Assembly: GCF_013401555.1 (NCBI RefSeq) | Contig: NZ_CP058552.1 | Span: forward strand, 186,001-250,000 | Reading direction: 5' to 3' | DNA length: 64,000 nt | From: Paenibacillus sp. E222 | GTDB taxonomy: Bacteria > Bacillota > Bacilli > Paenibacillales > Paenibacillaceae | Part shown: piece by piece, positions 17,969-25,368 of the stretch | Numbering within the stretch: the first letter of the stretch is position 1 | Layout of the letters: each line of letters begins with the position of its first letter | Position numbers and translations under genes: made by a program | Notes under the pieces: generated by a model | What the model was told of the DNA's origin: nothing | Seen by the model: only the letters and a program-made list of their open reading frames with translations | The model's database searches: none

Positions 17969-19180
17969 ATGCACAACTTTTTTGCCAAAAAGAGAATCAC
18001 GGCTTTCCTCTTCATTCTCGTGCTCGTGACATTCTCTGTTCTGAACATCATTCAGTCCTTCGGGCCGATCCAAAAGACACTGGCCTCAGCGGACTTCCAT
18101 TATTCTGAAGCCAAAGAACTGATTCACGAACTGGACGACGACATTAATGAACATGTCTTCGATAAATTCGGCTTCGTGGAAGCGTATGGATATATGCAGT
18201 CACTCATGTGGAAGAACGAGGAGAACAACTTCGAAGTCGTAAAAGACATGGAGGGCAAGCTGCACTATACCTACTTCGCCACAGGGCCGACGGATACGAA
18301 AGATCTTTCGAATCGGGTTGCTGCGCTCGGAGCACATTTGGACCCCAAAACAAAGCTGACTTATGTAATGACACCAGACAAATACGTTCGTGGGTATACA
18401 CAGTTCCCGGAAGGCATTCCTTACAATTATAACAACGAAACAGCCGATGGCTTTCTGGCCAATCTCAAGCAGGATGGCATCGATACGGTGGATCTGCGCG
18501 AAGGTCTATTGGAAAACGGTATTCCGGCAAAGGATCTCTTTTTCACCACGGATCACCACTGGAAAATCAAGACTGCATTCTGGGCCTTTGGCCAGCTGGT
18601 GAATCATCTGGACGGCATGTACAACAAACCGCTGGACCCGGATCATTATTTCACGGACTTAAATAACTATAATGTGGTTCCGTATCAGGATATTTTCATT
18701 GGATCACAGGGTCGAAAAGCCGGGAAATACTTTGCGGGTGACGATGACTTTGACCTGATTTATCCGAAGTTCAAAACAGACTATTCCTTCTACTTCAAAA
18801 CCGGCGAGACGGAAGCCACATTGAACGGCCGCTTTGAGGATGCTCTGCTCACGACCTATCCGCTGAATGTGCAAGGAGCTACCTATGATCTAACCGCTGA
18901 CAAGTACTTTACGTACCTGTACGGAAATCAGGGAATCGTTCATGTGGTGAACAAAGACAACTCGAATGGACTCAAGGTACTGTTCATCAAGGACTCTCTC
19001 GCAGTGCCGATGATCTCCTTCCTGTCGACCGTCGTGTCCGAGATTTACCTGATTGATCCGCGGTATTATACGGGAGACATCATGGATTTCGCCAGCAAAA
19101 CCGACCTGGATCACGTCTTTGTATCCATATCGCCGCAGGATCTCGTGGATGAATTTTTCCCTTACGGATCGAAAGATTAA
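17969..19180 (+). CDS. DHHW-family (AlgJ/AlgX-like) protein
   Basis: A 403-residue extracytoplasmic protein with an N-terminal signal anchor (about residues 10-32). It carries the TTDHHWK motif (about 193-199) of the DHHW/SGNH-hydrolase-like group that pairs with MBOAT proteins to place acetyl groups on exported polysaccharide. A later segment, LKVLFIKDSLAVPMISFLS, supplies a candidate SGNH serine (KDS). The final segment DHVFVSISPQDLVDEFF is also typical of AlgJ-like proteins. It is the last gene of the operon; a repeat element and a terminator follow. Confidence 0.88.
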   Translation: MHNFFAKKRITAFLFILVLVTFSVLNIIQSFGPIQKTLASADFHYSEAKELIHELDDDINEHVFDKFGFVEAYGYMQSLMWKNEENNFEVVKDMEGKLHYTYFATGPTDTKDLSNRVAALGAHLDPKTKLTYVMTPDKYVRGYTQFPEGIPYNYNNETADGFLANLKQDGIDTVDLREGLLENGIPAKDLFFTTDHHWKIKTAFWAFGQLVNHLDGMYNKPLDPDHYFTDLNNYNVVPYQDIFIGSQGRKAGKYFAGDDDFDLIYPKFKTDYSFYFKTGETEATLNGRFEDALLTTYPLNVQGATYDLTADKYFTYLYGNQGIVHVVNKDNSNGLKVLFIKDSLAVPMISFLSTVVSEIYLIDPRYYTGDIMDFASKTDLDHVFVSISPQDLVDEFFPYGSKD

Positions 19181-19190
19181 CTCGGTGAAG

Positions 19191-19344
19191 GATCATACTT
19201 TACCACTACAGTGGCAGAACAATCTTCCGATCACTGTTATCCCCAGATTTCTTTTATCCCTTTTTATTAGGGAGAAATCCGGTGATAAAGGTGAACGCTT
19301 CGCTTCTCCAGATTCTTTCTGCCCCCCTCCGTTCCGGTATGATC
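19191..19344. repeat. dispersed palindromic repeat, copy A
   Basis: A 154-bp element that shares with copies B and C the blocks CTTCCGATC, TGTTATCCCCAGATTT and ATCCGG-GATAAAGG. Ends are GATCATAC...GTATGATC; next inside are GGCAGAA...TTTCTGCC; the centre is a long hairpin. This copy lacks the second hairpin (AGCTTTC...GAAAGCT) present in B and C. It lies just after the DHHW gene. Confidence 0.8.
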
Positions 19345-19360
19345 TTGTAGTCAAACACAA

Positions 19361-19414
19361 GAAAAGGGTACCCCACAGCCAATGATCTGGCAGACAGGGT
19401 ATCCTTTTCTTTTT
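19361..19414 (+). terminator. intrinsic terminator of polysaccharide operon
   Basis: GAAAAGGGTACCC pairs with GGGTATCCTTTTC across a large loop and is followed by TTTTTG. It also has A-rich sequence on its left and may work for the convergent TPR gene. Confidence 0.6.
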
Positions 19415-19434
19415 GTAATCCAATAGAAATAGAA

Positions 19435-19881
19435 TCAGTTTCGTTCACGCTTCGCCTTTTGTTCCTTATAATATTGCAAAACGTCACGCGGGCTGCCTTG
19501 AAACGCTCTTTCCTTGCCATATGCATACGCCAGGTCCAAATTAGCAAAAGCCTCATCATGCTGCTCTAGCCTCATGCAGACTATACCCAATTCAATCCAC
19601 GGGCCGGTATTAATATCCGAACCTCGCGTTTGCAGTGCTATTTCAGCCCACGGCTTCGCCAGCGCGTACTGCTCTAGGTCCATATGTGTATTCACGTGAC
19701 AGGAAGCGATCCAGCTTGCCAATTCCCAGTCCGTCTTCGGCTCGGGCAGCATCCCCCAAGCCTGTTCATAATAGATCAGGGCTTGCTCATGTTGCTGCGT
19801 TTCATCCAGAACATTGCCTGCTTCTACCGTTTCGATAATTTGTCTCTCCAGTTCGGGATGCTCCGGCGTCAAATCTTTCAC
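19435..19881 (-). CDS. TPR-like protein
   Basis: A 148-residue soluble helical protein with about three tetratricopeptide-like repeats (EQALIYYEQAWGMLP, ALAKPWAEIALQTRG, DEAFANLDLAYAYG), a protein-protein interaction fold. I start it at GTG 19881, which has GGAGGAGG 7 nt upstream and overlaps the SUKH gene stop as GTGA, indicating translational coupling. A longer upstream reading lacks a ribosome site. The function is unknown; coupling to a SUKH protein suggests that the two act together. Confidence 0.8.
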   Translation of the reverse strand: MKDLTPEHPELERQIIETVEAGNVLDETQQHEQALIYYEQAWGMLPEPKTDWELASWIASCHVNTHMDLEQYALAKPWAEIALQTRGSDINTGPWIELGIVCMRLEQHDEAFANLDLAYAYGKERAFQGSPRDVLQYYKEQKAKRERN

Positions 19882-20327
19882 TCCGTAACCTCCTCCTCCA
19901 GTTCGAAATACCATTCCAGAAAGTTATTGAAGCTTGCCCATTGCGGTGTACTTTCACCGCTCAGGAAACGTTCAATTGATTCACCAAGCTCCACCAGAGC
20001 CACGTCTCCCGTTTGGCGATTATAAAAGAACCCGCCCTCGCCCTCAAAGCTGTCCAGCGGGATGTAGGCTTCTGGCAATCCCAACGTGAGTTGAGCCACC
20101 GTCATGTCCTCCAAATATACGGTGTTTTCCATCACCCAGCAGATCTGATAGATTTCCTGATGTCTACTGTAAAAGGTCGGACCATCATCAGCATGCAAAT
20201 AAAAATGTGCAAAATCAGATGCAAGATCAATACCCAGTTTACGTAAAGCTTCTTCGTACTCTGCTGGCACATCTTCATGCCACCAGCCCTGATTTTGACA
20301 ATAATCAATCACTTTATTGGATAACAT
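19878..20327 (-). CDS. SMI1/KNR4 (SUKH)-like protein
   Basis: A 149-residue cytoplasmic protein resembling the SUKH superfamily: an N-terminal helix pair (YEEALRKLGIDLASDFAHFYLHADDGP), the YIPLDSFEGEGGFFYNRQTGDVALVE core, and a C-terminal ASFNNFLEWYF helix. SUKH proteins often provide immunity to polymorphic toxins, but no toxin gene is adjacent. The start has TAGGAGG upstream. The stop overlaps the TPR gene start (GTGA). Repeat copy B lies 66 bp upstream, in or near its promoter. Confidence 0.75.
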   Translation of the reverse strand: MLSNKVIDYCQNQGWWHEDVPAEYEEALRKLGIDLASDFAHFYLHADDGPTFYSRHQEIYQICWVMENTVYLEDMTVAQLTLGLPEAYIPLDSFEGEGGFFYNRQTGDVALVELGESIERFLSGESTPQWASFNNFLEWYFELEEEVTE

Positions 20328-20392
20328 ATTAAGCCTCCTAATGAATCGAACATGATGCAGCCATGATGAGTAAACCCTCTGGTACAATATAA

Positions 20393-20610
20393 ATTGAACT
20401 AAAGATTATTTACACGTGGCACTCCGATGACAGAACAACCTTCCGATCGCTGTTATCCCCAGATTTTTTGGATTCCCTTTTTAAAGGGGAAAATCCGGGG
20501 ATAAAGGCGAAGCGTATGCTTCCGATGCAGCTTTCTTTCAGAAAGCTTTTAGCTCCGCTTCTTCAGGTTATTTCTGTCCTCTCCGTTATCGTGTAAAAGT
20601 TTAGTTCAAT
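20393..20610. repeat. dispersed palindromic repeat, copy B
   Basis: A 218-bp imperfect palindrome. Its outer arms are ATTGAACTAAA...TTTAGTTCAAT. Next come TTACACG...CGTGTAA, then GACAGAA...TTCTGTC. Inside are a central hairpin, TTATCCCC...GGGGATAA, and two small hairpins (GAAGC...GCTTC and AGCTTTC...GAAAGCT). It shares long identical blocks with copy C. No open frame of note lies inside. Confidence 0.85.
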
Positions 20611-20666
20611 TGATATAGTTGATCTTTACCTATATAACGATATAACCTAGCCTGTTATGCGTTAAA

Positions 20667-21146
20667 TCACGATAACGGTTTAACAGGTATCCATACTTGA
20701 GGAGGAAGACCCTGACCACGGTATACCTCAAGTTCCGGAATTCCCGCATGCTTGTAAGGGGTGGCTCCGAACCATTCGCTCATAATATACCTCCACAACC
20801 GCTGTATCGCTTCTGGCGCCAATTCATCGGCTTCAAACACCATCCACTGGGACGCGGGAATCTCTATTGAGAACAAACCCTCAGGCACTTCCCCGGAGTG
20901 TGAAGTTGCGATCCAATATTCCATTTGACCTCTGTGTAATTCCCTCTGATCTATACAAATGCCAACCAAACCGGAGACGGCCCCGTTATTAAACTCGTTT
21001 AAACGATCTTCTATTCCGTCCGCCAAAGCTTCCTGCCACATCTTTGGAATCTCTCTCAAATTCTCGCCATCCACACAAGAGAACGTTCTTTTAATGCCTA
21101 CGAAAGTTAAGGACTGCTGTTCAATCAAGTTATCTTTCACATTCAT
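20667..21146 (-). CDS. GyrI-like / effector-binding domain protein
   Basis: A 159-residue single-domain protein of the GyrI-like (AraC effector-binding) fold, which binds small molecules. Recognisable pieces are the N-terminal IEQQSLTFVGIKRTFSC strand and the C-terminal IQRLWRYIMSEWFGATPYKHAGIPELEVY segment, which matches the family's typical W(...)YxxAGxPxxExY ending. There is no DNA-binding domain, so this is a stand-alone ligand-binding protein. Start supported by AAAGGAG. Possible roles are drug sequestration or small-molecule hydrolysis. Confidence 0.8.
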   Translation of the reverse strand: MNVKDNLIEQQSLTFVGIKRTFSCVDGENLREIPKMWQEALADGIEDRLNEFNNGAVSGLVGICIDQRELHRGQMEYWIATSHSGEVPEGLFSIEIPASQWMVFEADELAPEAIQRLWRYIMSEWFGATPYKHAGIPELEVYRGQGLPPQVWIPVKPLS

Positions 21147-21403
21147 GGGATCGGCTCCTTTCAGAATGAACGAATTATTAGTATCTAACCGAAACGTGCC
21201 TACGCACGCGCATTCCGCAGGAGTTCCTGAAGTGATTGTTGCATAAACAATATATCCCCACGGATTTTACTATAAATACTGTATCAAAAGAGCAAGACGA
21301 TTGGAAATAGGTTCATTCATATCCAGCCTCATTTTCCTAATTCTGGAGCAACTTTACCTTCATTCTTTCGTCTAATGATTAACTAACAACGAAGGAGATG
21401 ACT

Positions 21404-22009
21404 ATGCGAATAAGTTGCAGTCCCGGCTTCCCCGGGAGCATGATTGGGTCAATTGACCTTCAACCTACCAAGTTTAATACGGGTGTTTCCAGCAACAGCG
21501 AGATTTCTCATCATGTTGATCCTAAACTCATTGCCATTCCCTATGTGGATGATCCTGAATTCGGTTCTTGCTTTGATGCAATGAAGATGATGAAGGGAAC
21601 GTACAAGGAAGAGTTTCACGTAAGCTATGATGTGGAATTTACGATTGATGTGGATAAAAAGGGGTACATCACTCAGTTCGAGCATACCTTTGCACTGGAG
21701 CGTTATCTTGATCTTGTGCGGACGCAGTCCTATAAAGTGATTAAAACGAATTGGAAAGGTCGTTCCTTCCATGTCATGACCTACAGTTATATGGAGGAAG
21801 TGTGTAATCCGAACAACGTGATCTTCAAATGTAACCATACAGAGGATGTTTTCGTCGTAGCCGAACTTGTCCCCTATTCTGTCGGTGGTGTTGTGGTGCA
21901 ACCCCATAATCGCTACCTTCACCTTCGTGCATTAATCTCGGCGCGAGAGGATCTCTACCCGATCGACTATATGTGCGAACCCAATTTCGATCTTAGTATC
22001 GAACCATAA
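21404..22009 (+). CDS. hypothetical protein
   Basis: A 201-residue soluble protein I do not recognise. No signal peptide or membrane helix is seen. It is rich in aromatic and His residues and appears to be alpha/beta. The second of two nearby ATGs (21404) is chosen because the first abuts the GAAGGAG site. A terminator follows at 22033. It is monocistronic, in a region of small accessory genes; the upstream 21147-21400 interval holds nothing else I can name. Confidence 0.7.
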   Translation: MRISCSPGFPGSMIGSIDLQPTKFNTGVSSNSEISHHVDPKLIAIPYVDDPEFGSCFDAMKMMKGTYKEEFHVSYDVEFTIDVDKKGYITQFEHTFALERYLDLVRTQSYKVIKTNWKGRSFHVMTYSYMEEVCNPNNVIFKCNHTEDVFVVAELVPYSVGGVVVQPHNRYLHLRALISAREDLYPIDYMCEPNFDLSIEP

Positions 22010-22032
22010 CTCCTACATCATTTGAATACAAC

Positions 22033-22081
22033 AAGAGCACAAAGCGTTCCTGACTTACTTCGGATCACCTGTGCTCTTTTT
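22033..22081 (+). terminator. intrinsic terminator
   Basis: AAGAGCACA pairs with TGTGCTCTT, followed by TTT, 24 nt after the hypothetical gene ending at 22009. Confidence 0.7.
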
Positions 22082-22128
22082 GAATATAGGTTCTGTCTAC
22101 CAAAAAATCAAATCTCAGGGGTGGTTAC

Positions 22129-22341
22129 ATGGATTTTCGAGAAGAAACACCCGAAGAAAAAAGAGAACGTTTGAGACAAGAAGAATTAAAAGGAAACCCT
22201 ATGGGTACGTTTGGTGATGGCATAAATCGTGCTCAATTTGGAAGCTTCGCAGATTTAGTTGGTAGTTTGGGATGGAAAGGCACTGGAATCCTCATTATAT
22301 TATTGGTAATAGGGTATGTAATCTATAAATTAGTATCCTAA
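22129..22341 (+). CDS. small membrane protein (DUF6366-like)
   Basis: A 70-residue protein. It has a charged N-terminus (ETPEEKRERLRQEELKGNP), a central FGDGINRAQFGS segment, and one C-terminal membrane helix (about 50-68, GTGILIILLVIGYVIYKLV). The pattern matches Bacillales DUF6366 as I remember it. A BCM-type ribosome site (AGGGGTGG) precedes the ATG. Its function is unknown. Confidence 0.75.
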   Translation: MDFREETPEEKRERLRQEELKGNPMGTFGDGINRAQFGSFADLVGSLGWKGTGILIILLVIGYVIYKLVS

Positions 22342-22367
22342 ATATAGGGATAAATAAGCATTCTTCC

Positions 22368-22505
22368 CTACTTGAAGAACTCCTTGGCGAGCTCGCCTTC
22401 TGATGGCACGGGATCATGTGGCCGCAATTTCCGGTTACGGATTTCTTCCATCACCAAATCGGCAGTTTGCAAGTACAACAACGGTTTCCGATGTGGTTCC
22501 TCCAT
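22368..22505 (-). pseudogene. truncated GntR-type DNA-binding fragment
   Basis: A 45-codon frame encodes only the start of a GntR winged helix: PLLYLQTADLVMEEIRNRKL, then HDPVPSEGELAKEF, followed directly by a stop. In intact GntR regulators the recognition helix (VSRMTVRQAL) follows this point, so the DNA-binding unit is incomplete and there is no effector domain. It looks like the remnant of a deleted regulator gene. TATGGAGG overlaps its start. Confidence 0.65.
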
Positions 22506-22575
22506 AAGAACACCTACCCCAGTTCCGGATTTTACGATCATTCTATCATTTTCTCATGTAAAAAAGTAAAAATAA

Positions 22576-22621
22576 CCCGTGAGCAGAAGGTTGAATGACA
22601 TTCTATCCTTCTGCTCACGGG
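22576..22621 (-). terminator. intrinsic terminator of the HAD gene
   Basis: A 15-bp perfect stem (CCCGTGAGCAGAAGG and complement) is followed on the minus strand by TTATTTTTACTTTTTT. Confidence 0.85.
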
Positions 22622-22641
22622 CATACAAGCAAACATTTTAT

Positions 22642-23196
22642 TTATTTGACTTCGGCATTTAGCCGTTCAATAAGTTCAAGCAGCTCCAGCGGTTCACCGA
22701 CTGTGTGAGTCGGACGTTCTGTCTCATCCACCGGCTCATGGGGATAACGTGGCGTCCAGCTCTGAAAGATGCTGGTGATGCCAAGTGCGTTGGCTCCCTT
22801 CATATCACGACTCAGGTTATTGCCAATCATCACTGTTCTTGAAAAATCCCCTTCGGACAAATCAAGAGCACCAATTGCTGCCTTGAACATCCGCGGGCTT
22901 GGCTTGCTGGCTTTAATATTTTCCGAAATAATCATTGCGCTAAAATAATCATGAAGTCCATGCTGCTTAAATACGTTCTTGAAGGATTGTGCATCGCCGT
23001 CAGCAACCAGGGCCAGCGTGTACCCTCTTTCATGAAGCTTCTGAATCGTGATATCCGCACCCGGAATCAAATCCGCACTCAGAACAATTCCCTCTTCGTC
23101 CCGAATCTCGGTCGATTCATCAACAATGGTATCGCCGCTGTCAAAAAAGATAATTAACTTTTTGTCGTCCATGTTCGTTATGACCATCCTCTTCAT
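22642..23196 (-). CDS. HAD-superfamily hydrolase
   Basis: A 184-residue HAD hydrolase. Motif I is IIFFDSGDTIVDE, motif II is LALVADGDAQ, the motif III Lys lies in KASKPSPRMF, and motif IV is TVMIGNNLSRDMKGA. Motif I reads D-S-G rather than the D-x-D of classic phosphatases, so the usual second Asp (general acid) is absent at +2. This may change the chemistry or reduce activity. The start is uncertain: 23196 and 23172 are both Met codons and neither has an ideal ribosome site. The substrate is unknown. Confidence 0.83.
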   Translation of the reverse strand: MKRMVITNMDDKKLIIFFDSGDTIVDESTEIRDEEGIVLSADLIPGADITIQKLHERGYTLALVADGDAQSFKNVFKQHGLHDYFSAMIISENIKASKPSPRMFKAAIGALDLSEGDFSRTVMIGNNLSRDMKGANALGITSIFQSWTPRYPHEPVDETERPTHTVGEPLELLELIERLNAEVK

Positions 23197-23382
23197 TCAA
23201 TTGGTGAAACGAATTGCCGGTTTCCACTTGACCATGTAATCCAACATTGATGTTTTAATAAAAGGTATAGCGCTTAATCTAATGTTACAATGGAGACGAA
23301 TAAAAAATCAATCAATATTTCGTTGTGCATATGCAGATGCCTGATTTAAGCTTAATCATCTTGACTGAAAAAGTAATGAGGA

Positions 23383-24387
23383 TCATTTAGCCGGTAGTTG
23401 GAGGGGCTGCTGCTTACCAAACTGCTTTGCTTTCACTGTCATCGCTTTATCCAGCCTTGCTCTTAATCCACTCATCCACTCCGGCTCATTTGCCCATTGT
23501 TCTTCCCCAGATCGAAGCACACGTACATAACCGTACAGATTGGCAAAACGACGACATGCCAGAAACATCGACTCCATATCATAGGCGTCTCCTGCTTCCT
23601 TCCAATACCCTTGCAAGAATATTCGCTTCTTCTGCTCCCATTCATCCGGCTGAATTTCATCCCGTAAACTATCCAGACTCTGCTCCACATCCATTGCGTA
23701 CCAGTGGTACATGGCGTCATCGAAGTCAATGGCGTAACAGGAATGACTCTCCTCGTCATAGAAGACATTATCCAGTTCAAAATCATAATGAATTAACCCG
23801 AAGTTCTGCTGTGTAACGGGCCAATTTACAAAATAATTCCGGAGAACTTCCACCTCATTGAGCGCCGCATTCTCGCCAGGGAACTCCCCCAGAACGTCCT
23901 TCATCCAATCCAGTACATCGGTATACGTCCAGCGTTTTGCCTGTTTGGGTGTGTATTCACGAGATAAACGATGCAGCTTACCCAATGCCTCACCCAAGCT
24001 GTACACGATCTGGTCATTTAAATCGATACTGCCCATCTGGTTACCAGGAACTCGTTTGAATACGGAGGCATAATACGTTCCCCAAGGCGTATGAGCCTCT
24101 ACCAGCTCTTTTCCCGCATGAGAAGGTACAGCTTCCATGGCACCATATTGGTTTAGTTTAAGATAGGTCAGGAACTCCAGCTCCGCTGCAAGATTGGTTT
24201 GATTTTTCTCTCCTACAGGGGCAAAACGAAGCAAGTGAACCTTTCCCTGAACTCTGAACGGATACACGGCATTGGAGGAAATACGATAATACCGGAACAT
24301 GTCCAGTGACTCCGGATCATAACTCCAGTTTTGCAAAATCATCTCGGCGAGATCGTTATTATGGAATAAATATTTAAGTTTTAACAT
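23383..24387 (-). CDS. APH-family phosphotransferase (aminoglycoside/choline kinase-like)
   Basis: A 334-residue kinase-fold protein. The catalytic loop is IHYDFELDNVFYD (HxDxxxxN), and the metal-binding motif is IDFDDAMYHWYAMDVEQ (D-F-D). The N-terminal lobe has the expected strands around VHLLRFAPVGE. The start at 24387 lies 8 nt after AAGGAG, whereas the Met two codons earlier is too close. The family phosphorylates aminoglycosides, choline, homoserine or spore-related substrates. The SrkA/YcbJ-like DFDD form here is not specific for drug resistance. Confidence 0.85.
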   Translation of the reverse strand: MLKLKYLFHNNDLAEMILQNWSYDPESLDMFRYYRISSNAVYPFRVQGKVHLLRFAPVGEKNQTNLAAELEFLTYLKLNQYGAMEAVPSHAGKELVEAHTPWGTYYASVFKRVPGNQMGSIDLNDQIVYSLGEALGKLHRLSREYTPKQAKRWTYTDVLDWMKDVLGEFPGENAALNEVEVLRNYFVNWPVTQQNFGLIHYDFELDNVFYDEESHSCYAIDFDDAMYHWYAMDVEQSLDSLRDEIQPDEWEQKKRIFLQGYWKEAGDAYDMESMFLACRRFANLYGYVRVLRSGEEQWANEPEWMSGLRARLDKAMTVKAKQFGKQQPLQLPAK

Positions 24388-24459
24388 GGGCATATCTCCT
24401 TAGTGGTCGTTTAATATAGAACGCTTTAAGCGTTCCGAATCCTATTTTTGCGCGCAAAA

Positions 24460-24482
24460 AGCCGCAGGCTATGCCTGCGGCT
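24460..24482 (-). terminator. intrinsic terminator
   Basis: AGCCGCAGGC-ATA-GCCTGCGGCT is followed by TTTTTG on the minus strand. It closes the transcript that carries the small ORF at 24644-24706; the plus side has only a short T stretch. Confidence 0.75.
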
Positions 24483-24498
24483 TTAAAAATTCTAGATA

Positions 24499-24533
24499 CA
24501 CGGGTTTACTTGCATAAGCAAATAAACCTCGTG
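24499..24533 (-). other. long hairpin between small ORF and terminator
   Basis: CACGGGTTTACTTGC pairs with GCAAATAAACCTCGTG with one or two mismatches around a 4-nt loop. It is 17 nt before the terminator hairpin, so the transcript would end in two tandem stems. Confidence 0.5.
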
Positions 24534-24643
24534 CAACCCAGGAAAAATGAGCAGTTATATCCCTATATGTCGGCAGGCTTCAGATCGTCACATTAGTAAA
24601 CACCAAATGCTTCGCCATGTGTCCGTTGTTCTGCCGGATCTAT

Positions 24644-24706
24644 TCAGTTCGTAATCACCTTAATTGTTGTAGTCACACTCTGCATCATCTTAGCCCGTCG
24701 TTTCAT
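24644..24706 (-). CDS. putative 20-residue basic peptide
   Basis: A short frame encoding MKRRAKMMQSVTTTIKVITN has a near-perfect ribosome site (GGAAGGAG, 8 nt before ATG) and its own promoter (24741-24769). It is followed by two hairpins, the second a terminator. No homologue comes to mind. Basic N-terminus and a short hydrophobic/Thr-rich tail are compatible with a regulatory or export-type peptide, but this is speculation. Confidence 0.45.
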   Translation of the reverse strand: MKRRAKMMQSVTTTIKVITN

Positions 24707-24740
24707 GACGCTCACTCCTTCCGAAAAACAAGTTATTTCC

Positions 24741-24769
24741 ATAATACTCCATTAGATGATTATCGGCAA
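24741..24769 (-). promoter_or_regulatory. promoter of the small ORF
   Basis: Minus-strand TTGCCG (24769-24764) and TATTAT (24746-24741) are separated by exactly 17 nt. The promoter begins only a few bases after the stop of the upstream lipoprotein gene. Confidence 0.5.
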
Positions 24770-24775
24770 CGAATA

Positions 24776-25363
24776 TCAAGACTGTGTAACAACCATTCGT
24801 TCTACGGTCTCGGTGTTCTCCTTATACCAAACCCTAACGACATCTCCCTCTTTCAGATCAGACACCTGAATAGATGAATTAGCGTTTTGGTTGTTACCTG
24901 GGGCACCCATGCCCATACCTTCCGTGATATCCACATCCCCACTGATGTTCAATTTCATTTCGATGCCCGTATCTTTCATATCCATGCTTCCGCCTCTAGA
25001 GGCACCTGGTTGTCTTCCATTTCCATTCGTGGAGTCTGTGGATGAGTTGTCCTGCACCTCAAGCAACGAGATCGTGACGTTACTTCCTGTGGCAGAGATC
25101 ACTCTGCCTGTAAGATCGGCATTCATCATCCCCCGCATATCGTCCTGACCGCCTGTTCTGCCATTCATTCCTTGCCCTACGCCCCTCTGTGTTCCTCCGT
25201 TCATGCCCGGGCCACCGCCATTCATCATTCCGCCACCATTCATGCCTTGGGCAGAACCGGTATTCGTAATGTTCTGGGCAGTAATAGCATCACAAGCAGA
25301 GAGCAAAACTGAGCAGGTCAACAGCGAGAGTATAGCCGCTGTGAGATAACTATTTTTTCGCAT
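24776..25363 (-). CDS. Gly/Met/Asn-rich lipoprotein
   Basis: A 195-residue lipoprotein with a clear lipobox (LLSAC, Cys about 24). The mature N-terminus is low complexity, with repeated GMNGG, GGMMNGG and GPGMNGG units (about 40-80). A second half resembles a small beta-barrel (DUF5666-like): ADLTGRVISATGSNVTISLLEV ... VSDLKEGDVVRVWYKENTETVERMVV. I start at ATG 25363, with AAAAGGGTG upstream; a GTG at 25372 overlaps the previous stop as GTGA. It is translationally linked to the GT-C glycosyltransferase. The Met-rich repeats suggest metal binding or a glycosylated linker, unproven. Confidence 0.75.
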   Translation of the reverse strand: MRKNSYLTAAILSLLTCSVLLSACDAITAQNITNTGSAQGMNGGGMMNGGGPGMNGGTQRGVGQGMNGRTGGQDDMRGMMNADLTGRVISATGSNVTISLLEVQDNSSTDSTNGNGRQPGASRGGSMDMKDTGIEMKLNISGDVDITEGMGMGAPGNNQNANSSIQVSDLKEGDVVRVWYKENTETVERMVVTQS

Positions 25364-25368
25364 ACAGA

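Noticed and set aside
23383..24387. Aminoglycoside-resistance kinase
   Set aside because: The APH fold is shared by many metabolic kinases, and nothing in the sequence or context points to drug modification.
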